Below are positions 1-13,067 of a DNA stretch of 64,000 nt, in pieces. How positions within the stretch are numbered: position 1 is the stretch's first letter; each line of letters starts with the position of its first letter. The notes beneath the pieces were generated by a model. It saw nothing but the letters and a program-made list of their open reading frames with translations. It ran no database searches and was not told the DNA's origin. A program made the translations under genes and the position numbers. This DNA is from Spisula solida (Eukaryota > Mollusca > Bivalvia > Venerida > Mactridae): positions 13,350,089-13,414,088 of the forward strand of contig OX365956.1 in NCBI GenBank assembly GCA_947247005.1, read 5' to 3'.

Positions 1-2836
1 CGATAGAAAAAAATCAGAACAGGTTGAATATTCAGGGAAATGGGATAGGTCAACGTCCAAAGTATATGAAAGGAAAATATAATGAAAATAAAGCACAAAG
101 GATGCATGACAGTGGCGCCGTACGTTTATGAATGACGATGTAAAATAATAATGCCTCGGTCTCCGATAACTACCTTGATACGCATGAAATCTGAAAGTGT
201 AAACCATATATATTTGTTCGTTGTGTTAATTTTCGCAGCTTGTTTATCGAGATGAACCTCTATTAGTCATCACAATGATAAATACGAACAACGGTAAAAT
301 ATTCTTTTTATTGACATTTTAAAACTACGCTGACACGGACCAGTTAGCTTGTCATTTAGATTAATTCCCGATGGAGATACTATCATATATCTCACCTATC
401 ACTGTGGATATACCGTATGTTAGAGAACCGATACAGAACTTCAATATTGATCTTATTTAATTGGAGAGTAAGGATAGCCAAACATAGCGCCTGTTACAGA
501 CATAGAGTTTAAAATGGTGTGATCTGATTGGTTGTCCTGATCCTTAAGTCAAGTAAGGTCAATATTGAATACCACACCAGGGTACTGTTTTATCAAAGCA
601 CTTACGAAAAACTTAAAGTTACGCTCAATTTTAAATTCTTTATAATTCTTTAACAACTGCAAATTGGTGATGTATATGGTTTGTAGGAGTTCATTAAAAG
701 AATTAGTATTAGTATCGCAGCTTCATTTATCACACTTTATAATTATAAACAAATTGTAAAGAATTTAAATTTGATCTTAAGTTTACGATTTCCGTAAGTC
801 CTTTGATAAAACAGTGCCCATGCGTCTTCATGTAAATAACAATTTTACACAATTTACTTTGTCTACCGAATCGCGGGATATGCAAAAAGCAACATGTTTC
901 GTACAGCATGCTTTCGGGTTTACAATTGCTCTCCTTCATAGCCTAGAAATGCACGGTTGTACCTCCTGTTCGAATACATTGAATTATGTACGAGTAGTAT
1001 AAACAGTGCGAATAGTATATTCCGTTGACGGCTCTTGTTTTTGATTCATGTATATCAATTTAGTAATAGTGATGCCACCGCAGTTACAGTATGTTACCTA
1101 ATCAGACAATAATCTTTAGCAAATCATTTGCGATACATTCTGTCTATTCTGTCTTGATCCTTTGACGGATACATGTATAGCCGGATTTTTTTATTAGAAA
1201 TCATCACCAAATACTAGTCGGTACAATCTGCAAATACTCTCAGAAGTCAATGTTTCATGTCTAAGATAAACTCGCACATCTTTTAATGATACTAATAAAT
1301 TCTATGTATTTGGTGGGAGAAGACCTGGCAAGTTCATCATTCGAAATAGTTAAATTTTGATCTTTTTTAGTAAAAACTCTTATTTTATTTACAAATCACT
1401 TAATGTTAGCTTGTCTACTTGCTCCTCAATTCCTCTTCGGTGTTTATCTCGAGAACTATTTAACGTGTGATTATTGGGAATCTATACATATCTATCTGTG
1501 TCGTAATTGAACTAGTACCTACATACTTGTACCGTACATTGACATAGACTGAAACTTCCCTAAAGAGGCTTCAAATCCATTTGATTTAATGGAATTTCAT
1601 AAAGACTCGTATTACCGTACATTAACAGTTTTAATATATTTAGTTAATCGAGCAAACAGAGCGATGCCATTGAAACGAAGCGTACTTTATAATTTCATTT
1701 TGTTTACAAATCGTCTGTGGACAGTTAGGACCATATTGAAGTTTATTGAATTGAAATGCGTAACAAAATAATAATAAGTCTAAGTGTAAAAGACTGAATA
1801 ACACATTTTCTAGATAATCAACACCGTCCTCTCCTTTTTTCCATGCTACAGGTACCCGATATGTTTTAGCTTTTAGTTCACCTGGTGTTATTATTTGAAT
1901 GATAGTGTCCGATTTTTGTACTAACATTTCATAAGAGGTCAAGCTATGTATCCATTTATAATGTCAATGGCCTTATGTGAATGATGAATAGCTATATGGA
2001 TCCTCTCATTTTTTTATTTACTCAAAATCAATTGTATTTTAGAGACAAACAAATGAGCCTACCTTTTCCGGTACAAAACGATTAAACATTCTTAATATAT
2101 TGATTTGATAGGCACATGTTTCTAAATAATTGAAATGACGGAATCAGTTAAGCATGCCAAATTATGCTAACTTTATTACAAAATTTCATTAAATATTTCA
2201 TATTTTTAAGTTTCGGTAATACACGGATCTCTTCCGTTACACTTTATGCTTTTCGCGTAAACTACTGTCACCAGAAACTATTACTAGATAGTTTGTAACA
2301 GTTTAGTAAAACATCGCAGTTGTAAATCATCAATGGAATGCTATGTATACCTCCCTAAGGGAATACTGGTCCATTAAATACTATATAACCTCAATATATT
2401 AGTATTTGTATATAAATATACTTTGTTCACTATTAATGTGTTATACGCATGGTAAAATAAGTAAGCATTAATTATTTATACGTAAATTGATGTATACTTG
2501 TAAGGGAATTAGATTAATATAATTTATTATGTTAAAAACTGTCTTGTCTTATCATCATGTTAACAGTCACCCGTGGCCCGTAATATAGTCCAGTTAAGAA
2601 AGTGTGAGAGTGACATTGCCGTGTAGATGTGTACACAAAATATTACAACCTTTATCTGAACAGGTAGAGCGAATATAGTATGTTAGTTAAGCATTGCAAT
2701 TATAGCTGTTTGTATATTAAGCCGTTATGATTAGTTTCACACAGTAATAGTAGACTTGACCGCTGCGTCACTATTCTTACCCTGACTGAACAATAAGTTC
2801 TAGTTGTAAAATATCCCTAATAGGGGATCACAGTTA
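1..2836. other. No recognisable gene or repeat
   Basis: AT-rich sequence with only short open frames and no recognised protein similarity. No tandem array, tRNA-like unit or long inverted repeat was seen. Probably unique intergenic or intronic DNA, but introns and small exons cannot be excluded by eye. Confidence 0.4.
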
Positions 2837-2842
2837 TGTATA

Positions 2843-2926
2843 GGATAGACAATGAGTATCGCTGGTTATGAGATCAAGATGCGAGCTTCAGCGAGCGTCT
2901 AATCTCATAACATGTGATGTCTATCT
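2843..2926. repeat. Short imperfect palindrome (hairpin repeat)
   Basis: An inverted repeat centred near 2888. The left arm holds GATAGACA...GGTTATGAGAT and the right arm ATCTCATAAC...GTCTATC, around the centre GCGAGCTTCAGCGAGCG. The GCG-rich centre resembles that of the palindrome at 48.1 kb (AGCGCGTAGCGCGAG). Probably a small fold-back or MITE-type repeat. Confidence 0.5.
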
Positions 2927-3123
2927 GACTTAGACCACGTGACTGACTAATTGGTACATGTACCGTTATTCACACACATCAAAATCGCAGGTTATTCAGC
3001 TCAAAAGTGTTTGATACAGGATTTAAACGATGGGAATACTGCGCTGTGATTGGCTATTTGCGGCTTACAGTGGTCTAAATTTGTACATAATTCACTCTTT
3101 TTACTCAACATTTCGACCTACAC

Positions 3124-3238
3124 GGTCTTTGTCAGGAGAATATAACACTTAAATAGCTTTACATTGTTTAGCTGTATTAGTAGCATTAAGGCATAGCTTG
3201 TTATGATGATCAATTGTTCAATTCTCCTGACAAAGACC
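3124..3238. repeat. 17 bp perfect inverted repeat, 81 bp apart
   Basis: GGTCTTTGTCAGGAGAA at 3124-3140 is matched by its exact reverse complement at 3222-3238. The intervening DNA is AT-rich and non-coding. This could be the ends of a tiny MITE or one arm pair of a degenerate SINE. No target duplication was identified. Confidence 0.55.
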
Positions 3239-3892
3239 TCGTCCTTGGAGTTAACCATGTCCGAAATTGCATTTTTTATCCAAAGTCGATATTTGTAAAC
3301 CTAAACTTGGCTTCTTCCAATCATTGTTTTCTTTATTTCTTTGTCCGTGATAAGAACATATACTTGAAACTGAACTGTATCAGCACAGCGGGGCCATATG
3401 TGCATTAGCAACCTGAAAATCGCCCGATGAACACACGGCATTATTATGTGATTTTAGATTCCGCTAAATAAATATAATCTTTAGTTTTTTCTGTTTGTAA
3501 TTCCACACACCCAATCTATATATGTTGAAATTTTCAGCAAGATCAAACACGTATTGACCCAGCCATAGGCAAATAAACAAGTGTGTACTTATAAGTTTTG
3601 CCGAGTGTATAGTACATGTACACGTATATCAAATGAAAAATAAATTGAGAATATTTTATAGAAAATGAAAATCGATTACATTTTTTAGTACAAAATGGTG
3701 TATTGTTTATACATGTACTGTATATATGCCCTATGATATTAAACAAGTTTTACATATACTTTATTTAATTTTATTTATTGAGCCTGCTTAAACTTGTTCA
3801 AAATGGTGTTTATACATGAACTGCTTTATCACATGCATTGCGACCCAACAGTACCAAACATTCGTACTGGAAAATACAATGTAATAAGATGT
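3239..3892. other. No recognisable feature
   Basis: AT-rich, short unrelated open frames only; nothing supportable. Confidence 0.35.
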
Positions 3893-5012
3893 TTAGTTTA
3901 AGGTGTTCAACTTGGATTTAAACAGTCATGTACCGGAAAAATGTGGTGTATATCAGATCAATGCCAAGCAGAACAAAAAGCGAAAACGAAAGTCTTTAAG
4001 GCTGTATACGCGTCAACAGAACGGTAATTGGAAAAAACGGCGTCGCCTCTAACGAGTCCAGAAAGTTATTGTAGATACTTCATGAAATTCAGTAGAAATG
4101 AAACACAATGTCTTTAGCATGTCACCAGGAATATTACGGGTCACATTTTTGCCGAAAAAAACAACCTTTTGCATAAATACAATATGCGTTCTCTGCATAA
4201 AAACAATATGCGTTCACTTTTGTACCCTCTTCAATCATTTGGAGTTCCACTTTTTAATAACATCAACACAAGACGCTGTCATGGAAACGGTCGCGAACAC
4301 ACCAAGCTTAACTAACTTCAACATATGTTTATCACCATGAACCTTTCTAATATAGCAGACTCTGTCTATATAATAATTTCCTCTAAGATAAAACATTAAC
4401 TCTTCTGAGGCGACACATTTATTCCAATTACCGTTCTGTAGTTGCATTTACAGCCTCCAAGACCTTTTTGTTTTGCTTGGTATTGAGCTAATATACACCG
4501 CATTTTTTCTGAATCTCTGCATCTAACATTTTCGAAATAATTCGATTGAAAGTTGCTATTGATACATGTACTTACAACTTTGCTGTCATCCAACTTTGGC
4601 TTATTTGATTTGCCTTAGAACAAAACCAATGTACATGGCGATTGCAGGTTTTGACAATTTTTGGTGATTTTTAATATTGGCAATTTCGCAAAAACAAGCA
4701 GGTGAACGCATATCAGCTTACCTTTCGTATGACAAATATTACTGACTGTCTTCATTAACATGGGTATTTAATAATCTGTCATGATCACTTGTTTATTATT
4801 TTATAGGGGCGATTTGTCTTAAAAGGCAAAATACAACGCTATCTACTAGATAGTTGATTTTGTCTTAAATAATTATACATACATAATACAAAATGAGTGT
4901 TACTTAACATATATTTCGACATTGTTCAAAAGAAATAAATCGATTTTATTGTCGTAGTATGACAGAATCCGATGTTCGGTTTTGTTCAAGCATAAGTTAA
5001 ACACCTCTCGTA
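3893..5012 (-). mobile_element. Mariner-like DNA transposon, copy 1 (rearranged)
   Basis: The right end, CACCTCTCG followed by TA (5011-5012), and the degenerate left end AGGTGTTCAACTT at 3901 form terminal inverted repeats matching those of the better copy at 5215-6508. The interior from about 4100 to 4990 is a direct, diverged repeat of 5640-6500. The left part is odd: about 3940-4085 is an inverted copy of the segment near 4400-4480, so this copy has an internal inversion or a second fragment joined head to head. It is non-autonomous because its transposase frame is broken. Confidence 0.6.
4235..4616 (-). pseudogene. Mariner-like transposase fragment (decayed)
   Basis: Two overlapping minus-strand frames carry pieces equivalent to the transposase remnant in the neighbouring copy. 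Shared words include NYFENVRCR, QAKQ and EELMFYLRGNYYIDRVCY. From memory, this region resembles the stretch around the first catalytic aspartate of a Tc1/mariner-superfamily transposase (a 'TLDEA..Y' type motif), but here the residues read EELMFYL, so the catalytic position looks lost. Frameshifts split the protein and no full DDE/D triad is visible. Superfamily assignment rests on the TIR/TA structure and weak similarity. Confidence 0.45.
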
Positions 5013-5214
5013 CGTTTCGAACCTGGAATTGCTATTCGTACGGCATAACGGCTCATTCCGACTCTCTAGTGATAGGGGTATTAACACACCGAAACACCTT
5101 TACCTTTAGCAGTCTTCGTGCTATCTATAGGGGTATGCGAGAGGACAAAACAGTTTGCAGTGCATGTGGTATCGTTTTGTCTTCAGCAAACCATTTGCTT
5201 ATACATGTAGAGTT
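5013..5214. other. 202 bp spacer between two mariner-like elements
   Basis: Lies between the right TIR of one element and the left TIR of the next. It contains no recognised motif. Confidence 0.4.
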
Positions 5215-6508
5215 TACGAGAGGTGTTCAACTTATTTTTGAACCAATTTGAACATTCGGTATTTTCATGAATTTCACAACGAAATCGAATTGTGTCTATT
5301 CAATCGTGTTTAGTTATGTATCAATTAATATAAACAACCATTGTAGAATGTATATGTAATATCCTTAGAACATAATAAACTTTTGTACTGAGGATGTTGA
5401 TTTTGCAATTTTGAAGGCCACAACCTCCAAGTGTTGATGCTTACAATTTCCTTCTCTAATTGACGTTTCAATATTCTGGAGATTTAAATTCTATTGAAAC
5501 TTCACAAGGATACTTCGGCATCCACTGTTTGGGTATAATATACTTCCCATCTAATTCATAAGGTACTTTAAGACATGTTTTGTAGGGCGACAGGAAGTTC
5601 AGAATTGGTGAAACATCCTGTATTTTGGCAATTCATCAGGAAAAGGATGTGTAATATTTTTGTCGAAAACAAACTTTCAAACCTTTTGCATAAATACGAT
5701 ATGCATTCAATTTTGTACCCTTTCAATCATTTTGAGTTCCGCTTTTCCATAATTTCAAACACAAGATCATGTCATGAAAGCGGCCGCGAACACAACAAGC
5801 TTAACATACTGTAACGTTTGCTATCATCTTGACCATTTCTACAATAGCAGACTCTGTCTATGTAATAATTTCCTCTAAGATAAAACATTAACTCCTCAGG
5901 AACGACACATGTTTTTCCAATCACAGTCCAGTAGTCGCATATACAGACATTTGTCTGCGCTCTTTGTTTTGCTTGGCATTGAGCTTTGAACACCGCATTT
6001 TTCTGAAATTCTGCATCTAACATTTTCGAAATAATTCGATTGAGAGTTGCTGCTGATACTTACAACTTCGCTGCCATCCAACTTTGGGTTATCGGATTTG
6101 TTCTAGACATCACAGAATCAATGGACATGACGATTGCAGGTTTCGACCAATTTTGGTGATTTTTAATATTTGATGCCATTTTGACAAAACAAGCGGGTGA
6201 ACGTATATCACTCTTCATATGACAAATATTACTGATTGTCTTCACTGACATGGGTAATTCATAATATACCAACACTTTTTTGATGCTTCTATAGGGGCAA
6301 TTTGTCTTAAAAAAACCAAAACACAATGCCCTATACAAGATGGTTGGTTTTGGTTTGAATAATAATGCAAATATGAAACAAAATGAGTGTATTTACTACT
6401 TAACACATTTTCTTACATGGCTCAACAGAAATAAATCTATTTTATTGTGTTAGTATGGCAAAATCCGATGTTCAGTTTTGTTCAAATATAAGTTGAACAC
6501 CTCTCGTA
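5215..6508 (-). mobile_element. Mariner-like DNA transposon, copy 2, TA-flanked
   Basis: TACGAGAGGTGTTCAACTTA at 5215 is the exact reverse complement of TAAGTTGAACACCTCTCGTA ending at 6508. These include the TA dinucleotides expected as target duplication for Tc1/mariner elements. The length between the TAs, about 1290 bp, is normal for a mariner. The interior carries a broken minus-strand transposase (5772-6340). The element is diverged from copy 1 but colinear over about 850 bp. Confidence 0.72.
5772..6340 (-). pseudogene. Mariner-like transposase remnant
   Basis: Minus-strand frames in the TIR element at 5215-6508 read, from the N-terminal side, through a helix-turn-helix-like stretch (MSVKTISNICHM), then a segment with TNPITQSWMAAKL and TLNRIISKMLDAEF, then a region ending EELMFYLRGNYYIDRVCY. 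The word pair 'NPITQ..MA.KL...S..T.NRII' is the type I associate with a mollusc/arthropod IS630-Tc1-mariner transposase family, just before its first catalytic aspartate. Stops and frameshifts interrupt it, and the expected aspartate is replaced (PEEL). Clearly non-functional. Family-level confidence is moderate. Confidence 0.55.
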
Positions 6509-7344
6509 CCATTTCTTTTTTAATATTTCCTTACCAGTTTGTCAGGTACATTTGTACCTAAACTGCCGAGGAAACGGCGTTATAATTTTCCCATAATATA
6601 AAAGAATCATCAGACATATGATTGATCGTTATAACATGGCCATGAACGCGATTCTGACTAGTGTGCACTTAGCTAATGAGGCACATTCCTTACATAGGTT
6701 ATCACAGATCAATGTCTTTTTGTTTCTTTCAATAAAGAACATCGATTTTAATTTCCTAACAAAAACAGTAAACACATTACTTTGATTAGCTTTTAGCTAA
6801 TTCTCTGTTTTATCAAAACGTGCAAACATGTCATATTTAGCACAAAGGGTAAACATATTCATCTATCGAAGCCGTCGTTACATAATGTACTTTCTGGATA
6901 GCATGACACCATCACAGAATGTATAGTTAGATTACCAGTCTTAGATCTGGTGACGCATATAAAGTTTGACACACTCTACGACAACCTGTCTCGTTATAAG
7001 TATTGATACAGCTGTACATCGCTCTAGAGAATAGCACACCGTTCTTGATGGTCTGAAGTTCTGAACCAATGTTTAGTTTGGAAGATTCTGACAGTTTTAT
7101 TTAAATTGAAAAGCCACATTTTAGGTAAGCGGCGAAAGTCAAGTAAGTGCATGATGCTCGCATCTTTTAATATGTATGTAGACAGTAGCACCCAAATTTT
7201 AATCGCAACTTCAGTTGTCAATCAAGAATCCCGATCACCACATATAATAGGATTGTATTTAAGCAGAAAACGTGCTTCCATTACTAGTATACGGCTTTGT
7301 CACACAACAAACACATTTTTAAAACAATATGTTGATCAGTACTG
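6509..7344. other. No recognisable feature
   Basis: AT-rich unique-looking DNA. Short open frames on both strands show no recognisable domain. Confidence 0.35.
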
Positions 7345-8216
7345 TCAAACGTTATGATCTTTTAATTTTGAAAAGGACGGCATGCTTAGTTGGGGGATCC
7401 ATTAGCCATTAAGCGTTCTGTTTCATTGTGCGGAGACCGGACAGCGTGCTGACTCTATGGATTATGCCTTACCTCAAGCCTTTTCGGATGGCAGATGTTG
7501 ATGCTTGTATGTTACATTGTTTTGTCGTGCTCTTAATTGGTGTTCTCTCTAGTTGCTCTGACTTCTGATAGGTAATTGTGGTACTCGAAAGGTATTGTGT
7601 GTATAATGTTTCATGTTATACATCCTTTCTTGCCACTGCCACTGTGGCCTTTTTGTTAGGGGACGTTACATGGCGTGAAACTTCTATTTACACTGTCCTG
7701 TTCTAAAAGGTTGTCATTAGGGTGTGATGTTTGGTGCATTGTAAAATGTTAAATCCCCTAGTGACAGCTGTAGCTGTCCATATACTAAGACGGAAGCCCT
7801 TTAGTCATTCTTCCTTAATCTATGCATAGTCCATTTTGAAGTAAAAATATTAAATTTAAAAAAAATATTTGGCCACTGTGCATTTTTGAGAAAATGCAAT
7901 CATCATGTATGTACCCTTCTGCAATTTCGTTGCCCAGCATAAGACTGCTTCTTTCAAAAGTGCATGTACCCTGTATATATTGTGGGTTGTCCTTGTGATA
8001 TCTGTAAACTTGTCCGTTATTATATTCCTGTCACCTCGTTCTAATCCCGGATGAGTTTGATTGACTGAGGCGGCATACTTTCGGGTAAAATGTCGTATTT
8101 TTGTCATTGTTAGTTTTTGGCGTTGGACTTTGGTTGTACATTTTTTCACTTGTCCATTTTGCAGCTTTCGTTCCTTGCTGTTTTAGGGTAGGTGTCACAT
8201 CTATCTTTGGTTTCTT
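7345..8216 (+). mobile_element. 5'-truncated Penelope-like element, 3' UTR portion
   Basis: About 7380-8165 matches, in reverse complement, the region 31000-31970, which lies just downstream of the reverse-transcriptase frame of the Penelope-like element at 30-35 kb. Matched landmarks include TTCATTGTGCGGAGACCGGA, CTCAAGCCTTTT, CACTGTGGCCTTTTTGTTAG, CGGAAGCCCTTTAGTC and AATATTTGGCCACTGTGC. Only the last coding/3' UTR part is present, as expected of a 5'-truncated retroelement copy. It is followed directly by the same 3' module that follows the other copy. Confidence 0.65.
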
Positions 8217-9350
8217 ATTAGTCCCCTACCGGTTTTTGACCGGATGGGACTATAGGTTTGCCGTCCGTCCGTCAAAAGATCTGGATCCTGACATAACTCA
8301 AACAGTTTCCAAGCTAGGTTTATGAAACTTTATATGTGGATAGGGGGCAATAAGGGGATAATGCATGTCGAAAAATACTTTAATTCCGACTAAAATTGTG
8401 GTTGTTATAGCAACAGAAACATTAAAAATGGCTTAAAACCGGTAGGGGACATCTGTATTGCTTGCAATTCTTAATGACTTGTTTTTCTATAAAATGCAAA
8501 TCGCCGGCTTAGAATGAGAAGGTCGTAAGTACAAAATACTATTTTGAGAAAATAAGAAAAACTGTCTTACAACTACTCTTTGCTTATGGTAAACCAGTTT
8601 TTTCAACTTCAGTTTGGTCAACATGACCTTTCCCGATGTTCATGGCAATAGGCTCATAAGAACAACCTTGCGATGCAGATTTCAAATATGTATGGGTCTT
8701 ATATATAATTCGTCGCTTATATGATGCTCGGTTCGTGTATGATTTATATATGCAGCTGTAGTATTATAAGATTTGGGCTTCGTGTAGTTTGTTATTTGTT
8801 AGTTTTTTTGTTTTCCTTTTATTGCGCCCATTCATCTCTTATCCAATTACTTATTATTTTTGTTTGCTACCATTAAACGTTATTTGTGTTTGCTACCATT
8901 AAACGATATTTTTGCAGCTACAGGGTTTCACCATAACTTGTGTTCTTAGAACTTTTTGACAGCTAAAGCTAAGTCTTTCAGCCTTTTTTACAGTTGAAAC
9001 TTAAGGCTTTTTATAACTAAAACTAGGTCATTTAGCTTTTTTATAGCTGAAACTAAATCTTACAACTTACAGTAGTTTCTCGTTCAGTTGTGTGTTGGAT
9101 ATTGACAATTCATGTCTGATTTTAAAGCTGAAAGTGCACGAAATTGCACCATTTCCGTTCAAACATGAAAAAAATATTCGCCGGGAGGGGACACCCCTTC
9201 CGTGCCCTCCCCATCTCAGCCCCCCTCCAGTTGAACCTGGTTGTGCCGCGTAATTGTGGTCTGTGTTGGCTTTGTGCTTTCTGTGTTTGCTGTGCTCGGT
9301 TGTTTGAATTGAGTGCTACCATTCCTGTCCGTGTTGTATTATCTTTTAGT
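8217..9350 (+). repeat. Dispersed 3' module of the Penelope-like element (diverged copy)
   Basis: It starts with a TIR-like hairpin unit, AGTCCCCTACCGGTTTTTG at 8221, closed by AAACCGGTAGGGGACA near 8448, and followed by CTGTATTGCTTGCAATTCTT. It continues through degenerate repeats of the type 'AGCTNNAACTAAGTC' (8940-9065). It ends with the conserved tail GTGCTCGGTTGTTTGAATTG...CATTCCTGTC near 9295-9330. Order and orientation match the modules at 29989-30897 and 32342-32975. Confidence 0.6.
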
Positions 9351-9912
9351 TTGTCTTGACTTATGGGAATAATTACATCGAGCCATGTTTTCATATTCGT
9401 AAGCATGTCGGTAGATCCATCGACCTTCCGAAGGCTAATTGGATAACTGCGTTAACTCGTACAATCCATTTTAATAAACAATATATCTAATTCCTTGTAA
9501 GTCCTGAAACATTTATAGCGTGTATTATAAATAATTCACACATATAGTTAGGATGTCTAGATAGCCGTAATGGTACCCAGCATAATTTCATCAGATTGGT
9601 TTTATGATTTTCCCACAGGTAACTGTATATGGAGAGTATTATTTCATCACATTGAGCTAAAAGGAATCAATAGCTGTGTTATTCGATTGAGTTAGGTTCA
9701 GGATACCCATGCTAACACACAGAAGGACACAGGGTCAAAGCAAGGTCAAACAACCGTAAGAAAAACGACATAGCAATAGACATTCTCGTGGAAACAACAC
9801 ATGACAAAACATGTATAAATGCATATCTACATACACATACGAGTATATGCATTTACTAGCAAGAAGGACTTAAGAACCCCTACGCATAACTGTAAAGATT
9901 TAAATCTTGTGA
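9351..9912. other. No recognisable feature
   Basis: Unique-looking AT-rich DNA before the first minisatellite; nothing supportable. Confidence 0.35.
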
Positions 9913-10838
9913 GTAATGATACACTAAATACTACGTAGTATCATGAACAATGAAACACCAGATACTACGTAGTATCATGAACAATGAAACACTATATACT
10001 ACGTAGTATCATGAACAATGAAACACTATATACTACGTAGTATCATGAACAATGAAACACTATATACTACGTAGTATCATGAACAATGAAACACCAGATA
10101 CTACGTAGTATCATGAACAATGAAACACCAGATACTACATAGTATCATGAACAATGACACACTAGATAATACGTAGTATCATGAACAATAAAACACTAGG
10201 TACTACGTAGTATCATGAACAATGAAACACCAGATACTACGTATTATCATGAACAATAAAACACCAGATACTACGTAGTATCATGAACAATAAAACACCA
10301 AATACTACGTAGTATCATGAACAATAAAACACCAAATACTACGTAGTATCATGAACAATAAAACACCAGATACTTCATAGTATCATGAACAATGAAACAC
10401 TAGATAATACGTATTATCATGAACAATGAAACACTAGGTACTACGTAGTATCATGAACAATGAAACACTAGATACTACGTATTATCATGAACAATAAAAC
10501 ACCAGATACTACGTAGTATCATGAACAATAAAACACCAAATACTACGTAGTATCATGAACAATAACACACCAGATACTACATAGTATCATGAACAATGTA
10601 ACACTAGGTACTACGTAGTATCATGAACAATGTAACACTAGGTAATACGTAGCATCATGAACAATGTAACACTAGGTAATACGTAGCATCATGAACAATG
10701 TAACACTAGGTAATACGTAGCATCATGAACAATGTAACACTAGGTAATACGTAGTATCATGAACAATAAAACACTAGATACTACGTAGTATCATGAACAA
10801 TGAAACACTAGATACTACTTAGTATCACGTACAATGAA
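9913..10838. repeat. Minisatellite array, 34 bp unit, about 27 copies
   Basis: Tandem units built on the core ACTACGTAGTATCATGAACA followed by ATGAAACACCAGAT, period 34 bp. Most units hold the perfect 16 bp palindrome GATACTACGTAGTATC or a one-base variant. Subfamilies cluster: units with TGTAACACTAGGTAATACGT lie at about 10590-10760, showing local spread of variants. There is no coding potential because the period is not a multiple of three. Confidence 0.95.
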
Positions 10839-10975
10839 AATAATGCCAACTTAAATATAATATGTTTTTGAAATAATAAAGTAGCATACTCCAAATACTT
10901 GGATTGTCTTTGACATTAAAATTTTCACTGAGGAATTGTTGACCTGTTGACTTCGTATTTTCTATACGTTGGTAT

Positions 10976-12641
10976 ATATACACGTTAACTAGTACAGTGT
11001 ACCATATTTACTATACACGCTAACTAGTACAGGGTTCCATATTTCCTATACACGCTAACTGGTACAGGGTACCAAATTTCCTATACACGCTAACTAGTAC
11101 AGGGTTCCATATTTCCTATACACGCTAACTGGTACAGGGTACCATATTTCCTATACACGTTAACTAGTACAGGGTACCACATTTCCTATACACGTTAACT
11201 AGTACAGGGTACCACATTTCCTATACTCGCTAACTAGTACAGGGTACCACATTTCCTATACACGTTAACTAGTACAGGGTACCACATTTCCTTTACACGC
11301 TAACTAGTACAGGGTACCACATTTCCTATAAACGCTAACTAGTAAAGGGTACCACATTTCCTATACACGCAAACTAGTACAGGGTACCACATTTCCTATA
11401 CTCGCTAACTAGTACAGGGTACCACATTTCCTATACACGCTAACTAGTACAGGGTACCACATTTCCTATACACGTTAACTAGTACAGGGTACCACATTTC
11501 CTATACACGTTAACTAGTCCAGGGTACCACATTTCCTAAACACGTTAACTAGTACAGGGTACCATATTTCCTATACACGTTAACTAGTACAGGGTACCAT
11601 ATTTCCTATACACGCTAACTAGTACAGGGTACCATATTTCCTATACACGCTAACTAGTACAGGGTACCATATTTCCTATACACGCTAACTAGTGCAGGGT
11701 ACCACATTTCCTATACACGCTTACTAGTACAGGGTACCACATTTCCTATACACGCTAACTAGTACAGGGTACCATATTTCCTATACACGCTAACTAGTGC
11801 AGGGTACCACATTTCCTATACACGTTAACTAGTACAGGGTACCATATTTCCTATACACGCTAACTAGTGCATGGTACCATATTTCCTATACACGCTAACT
11901 AGTGCATGGTACCATATTTCCTATACCCGCTAACTAGTGTATGGTACCATATGTCCTATACACATTAACTAGTACAGGGTACCATATTTCCTATACACGC
12001 TAACTAGTGCATGGTACCATATTTCCTATACACGCTAACTAGTACAGGGTACCATATTTCCTATACACGCTAACTAGTACAGGGTACCATATTTCCTATA
12101 CACGCTAACTAGTGCATGGTACCATATTTTCTATACACGCTAACTAGTGCATGGTACCACATCTCCTATACACGTTAACTAGTGCATGGTACCATATTTC
12201 CTATACCCGCTAACTAGTGCATGGTACCATATTTCCTATACACGTTAACTAGTACAGGGTACCATATTTCCTATACACGCTAACTAGTACAGGGTACCAT
12301 ATTTCCTATACACGTTAACTAGTACAGGGTACCATATTTCCTATACACGCTAACTAGTGCTTGGTACCATATTTCCTATACACGCTAACTAGTGCAGGGT
12401 ACCATATTTCCTATACACGCTAACTAGTGCATGGTTACATATTTCCTGTACACGCTAACTAGTGCTTGGTACCATATTTCCTATACACGCTAACTAGTGC
12501 ATGGTACCATATTTACTATACACGCTAACTAGTACCGAGTACCATATTTACTATACACGCTAACTAGTGCATGGTACCATATTCCCTATACACGCTAACT
12601 AGTACATGGTACCATATTTCCTATTCATGCTTACTAGTACA
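10976..12641. repeat. Minisatellite array, 35 bp unit, about 48 copies
   Basis: Tandem units of the form CACGCTAACTAGTACAGGGT + ACCATATTTCCTATA, period 35 bp, starting about 140 bp after the 34 bp array ends. Variants include GTTAACT/GCTAACT, AGTACAGGG/AGTGCATGG, and CCACATTT versus CCATATTT. The CCACATTT form dominates the first third and the CCATATTT and GTGCATGG forms the rest, so homogenisation is local. The last unit decays at about 12640. Confidence 0.95.
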
Positions 12642-13067
12642 TGGCAGCGTATTTGAACACAGCCTTCACTTACTTCTCATATCTATGGGAAGCCAGCACT
12701 TGCTTAACTACCCAGAAATCTATTTGATATTTTCAAGATTGATGTTTCAATATTATTTATTCAGACGTAAAAAATAAAGTCACTTTAATATTCTAGTGAT
12801 GGATGTGATAATCAAAGCGTTACAACTAAATGGTAAAATTATTATCACTTAAAACACCATGGCACTCATGCATGACTATTTCTAGATAATTAATAATTAA
12901 TTCTAACTGTTTTAACTTTGCTATACGAATACCCGTCATGAAACATACATGCTTGTACTAAATTCTGTCTGAAACAATGTCAGACAATGAAAAGGACAGT
13001 GTTCCAATAGTGTAACTAAAATGTGTTCAATTAATAAGTGAAACAAGTTCTAATGTTTTTATTTGGC
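12642..13067. other. No recognisable feature
   Basis: AT-rich linker after the 35 bp array; nothing supportable. Confidence 0.35.

Noticed and set aside
12571..12777. 68-codon frame at the end of the 35 bp array
   Set aside because: Its first part is minisatellite sequence; the rest has no recognisable feature.
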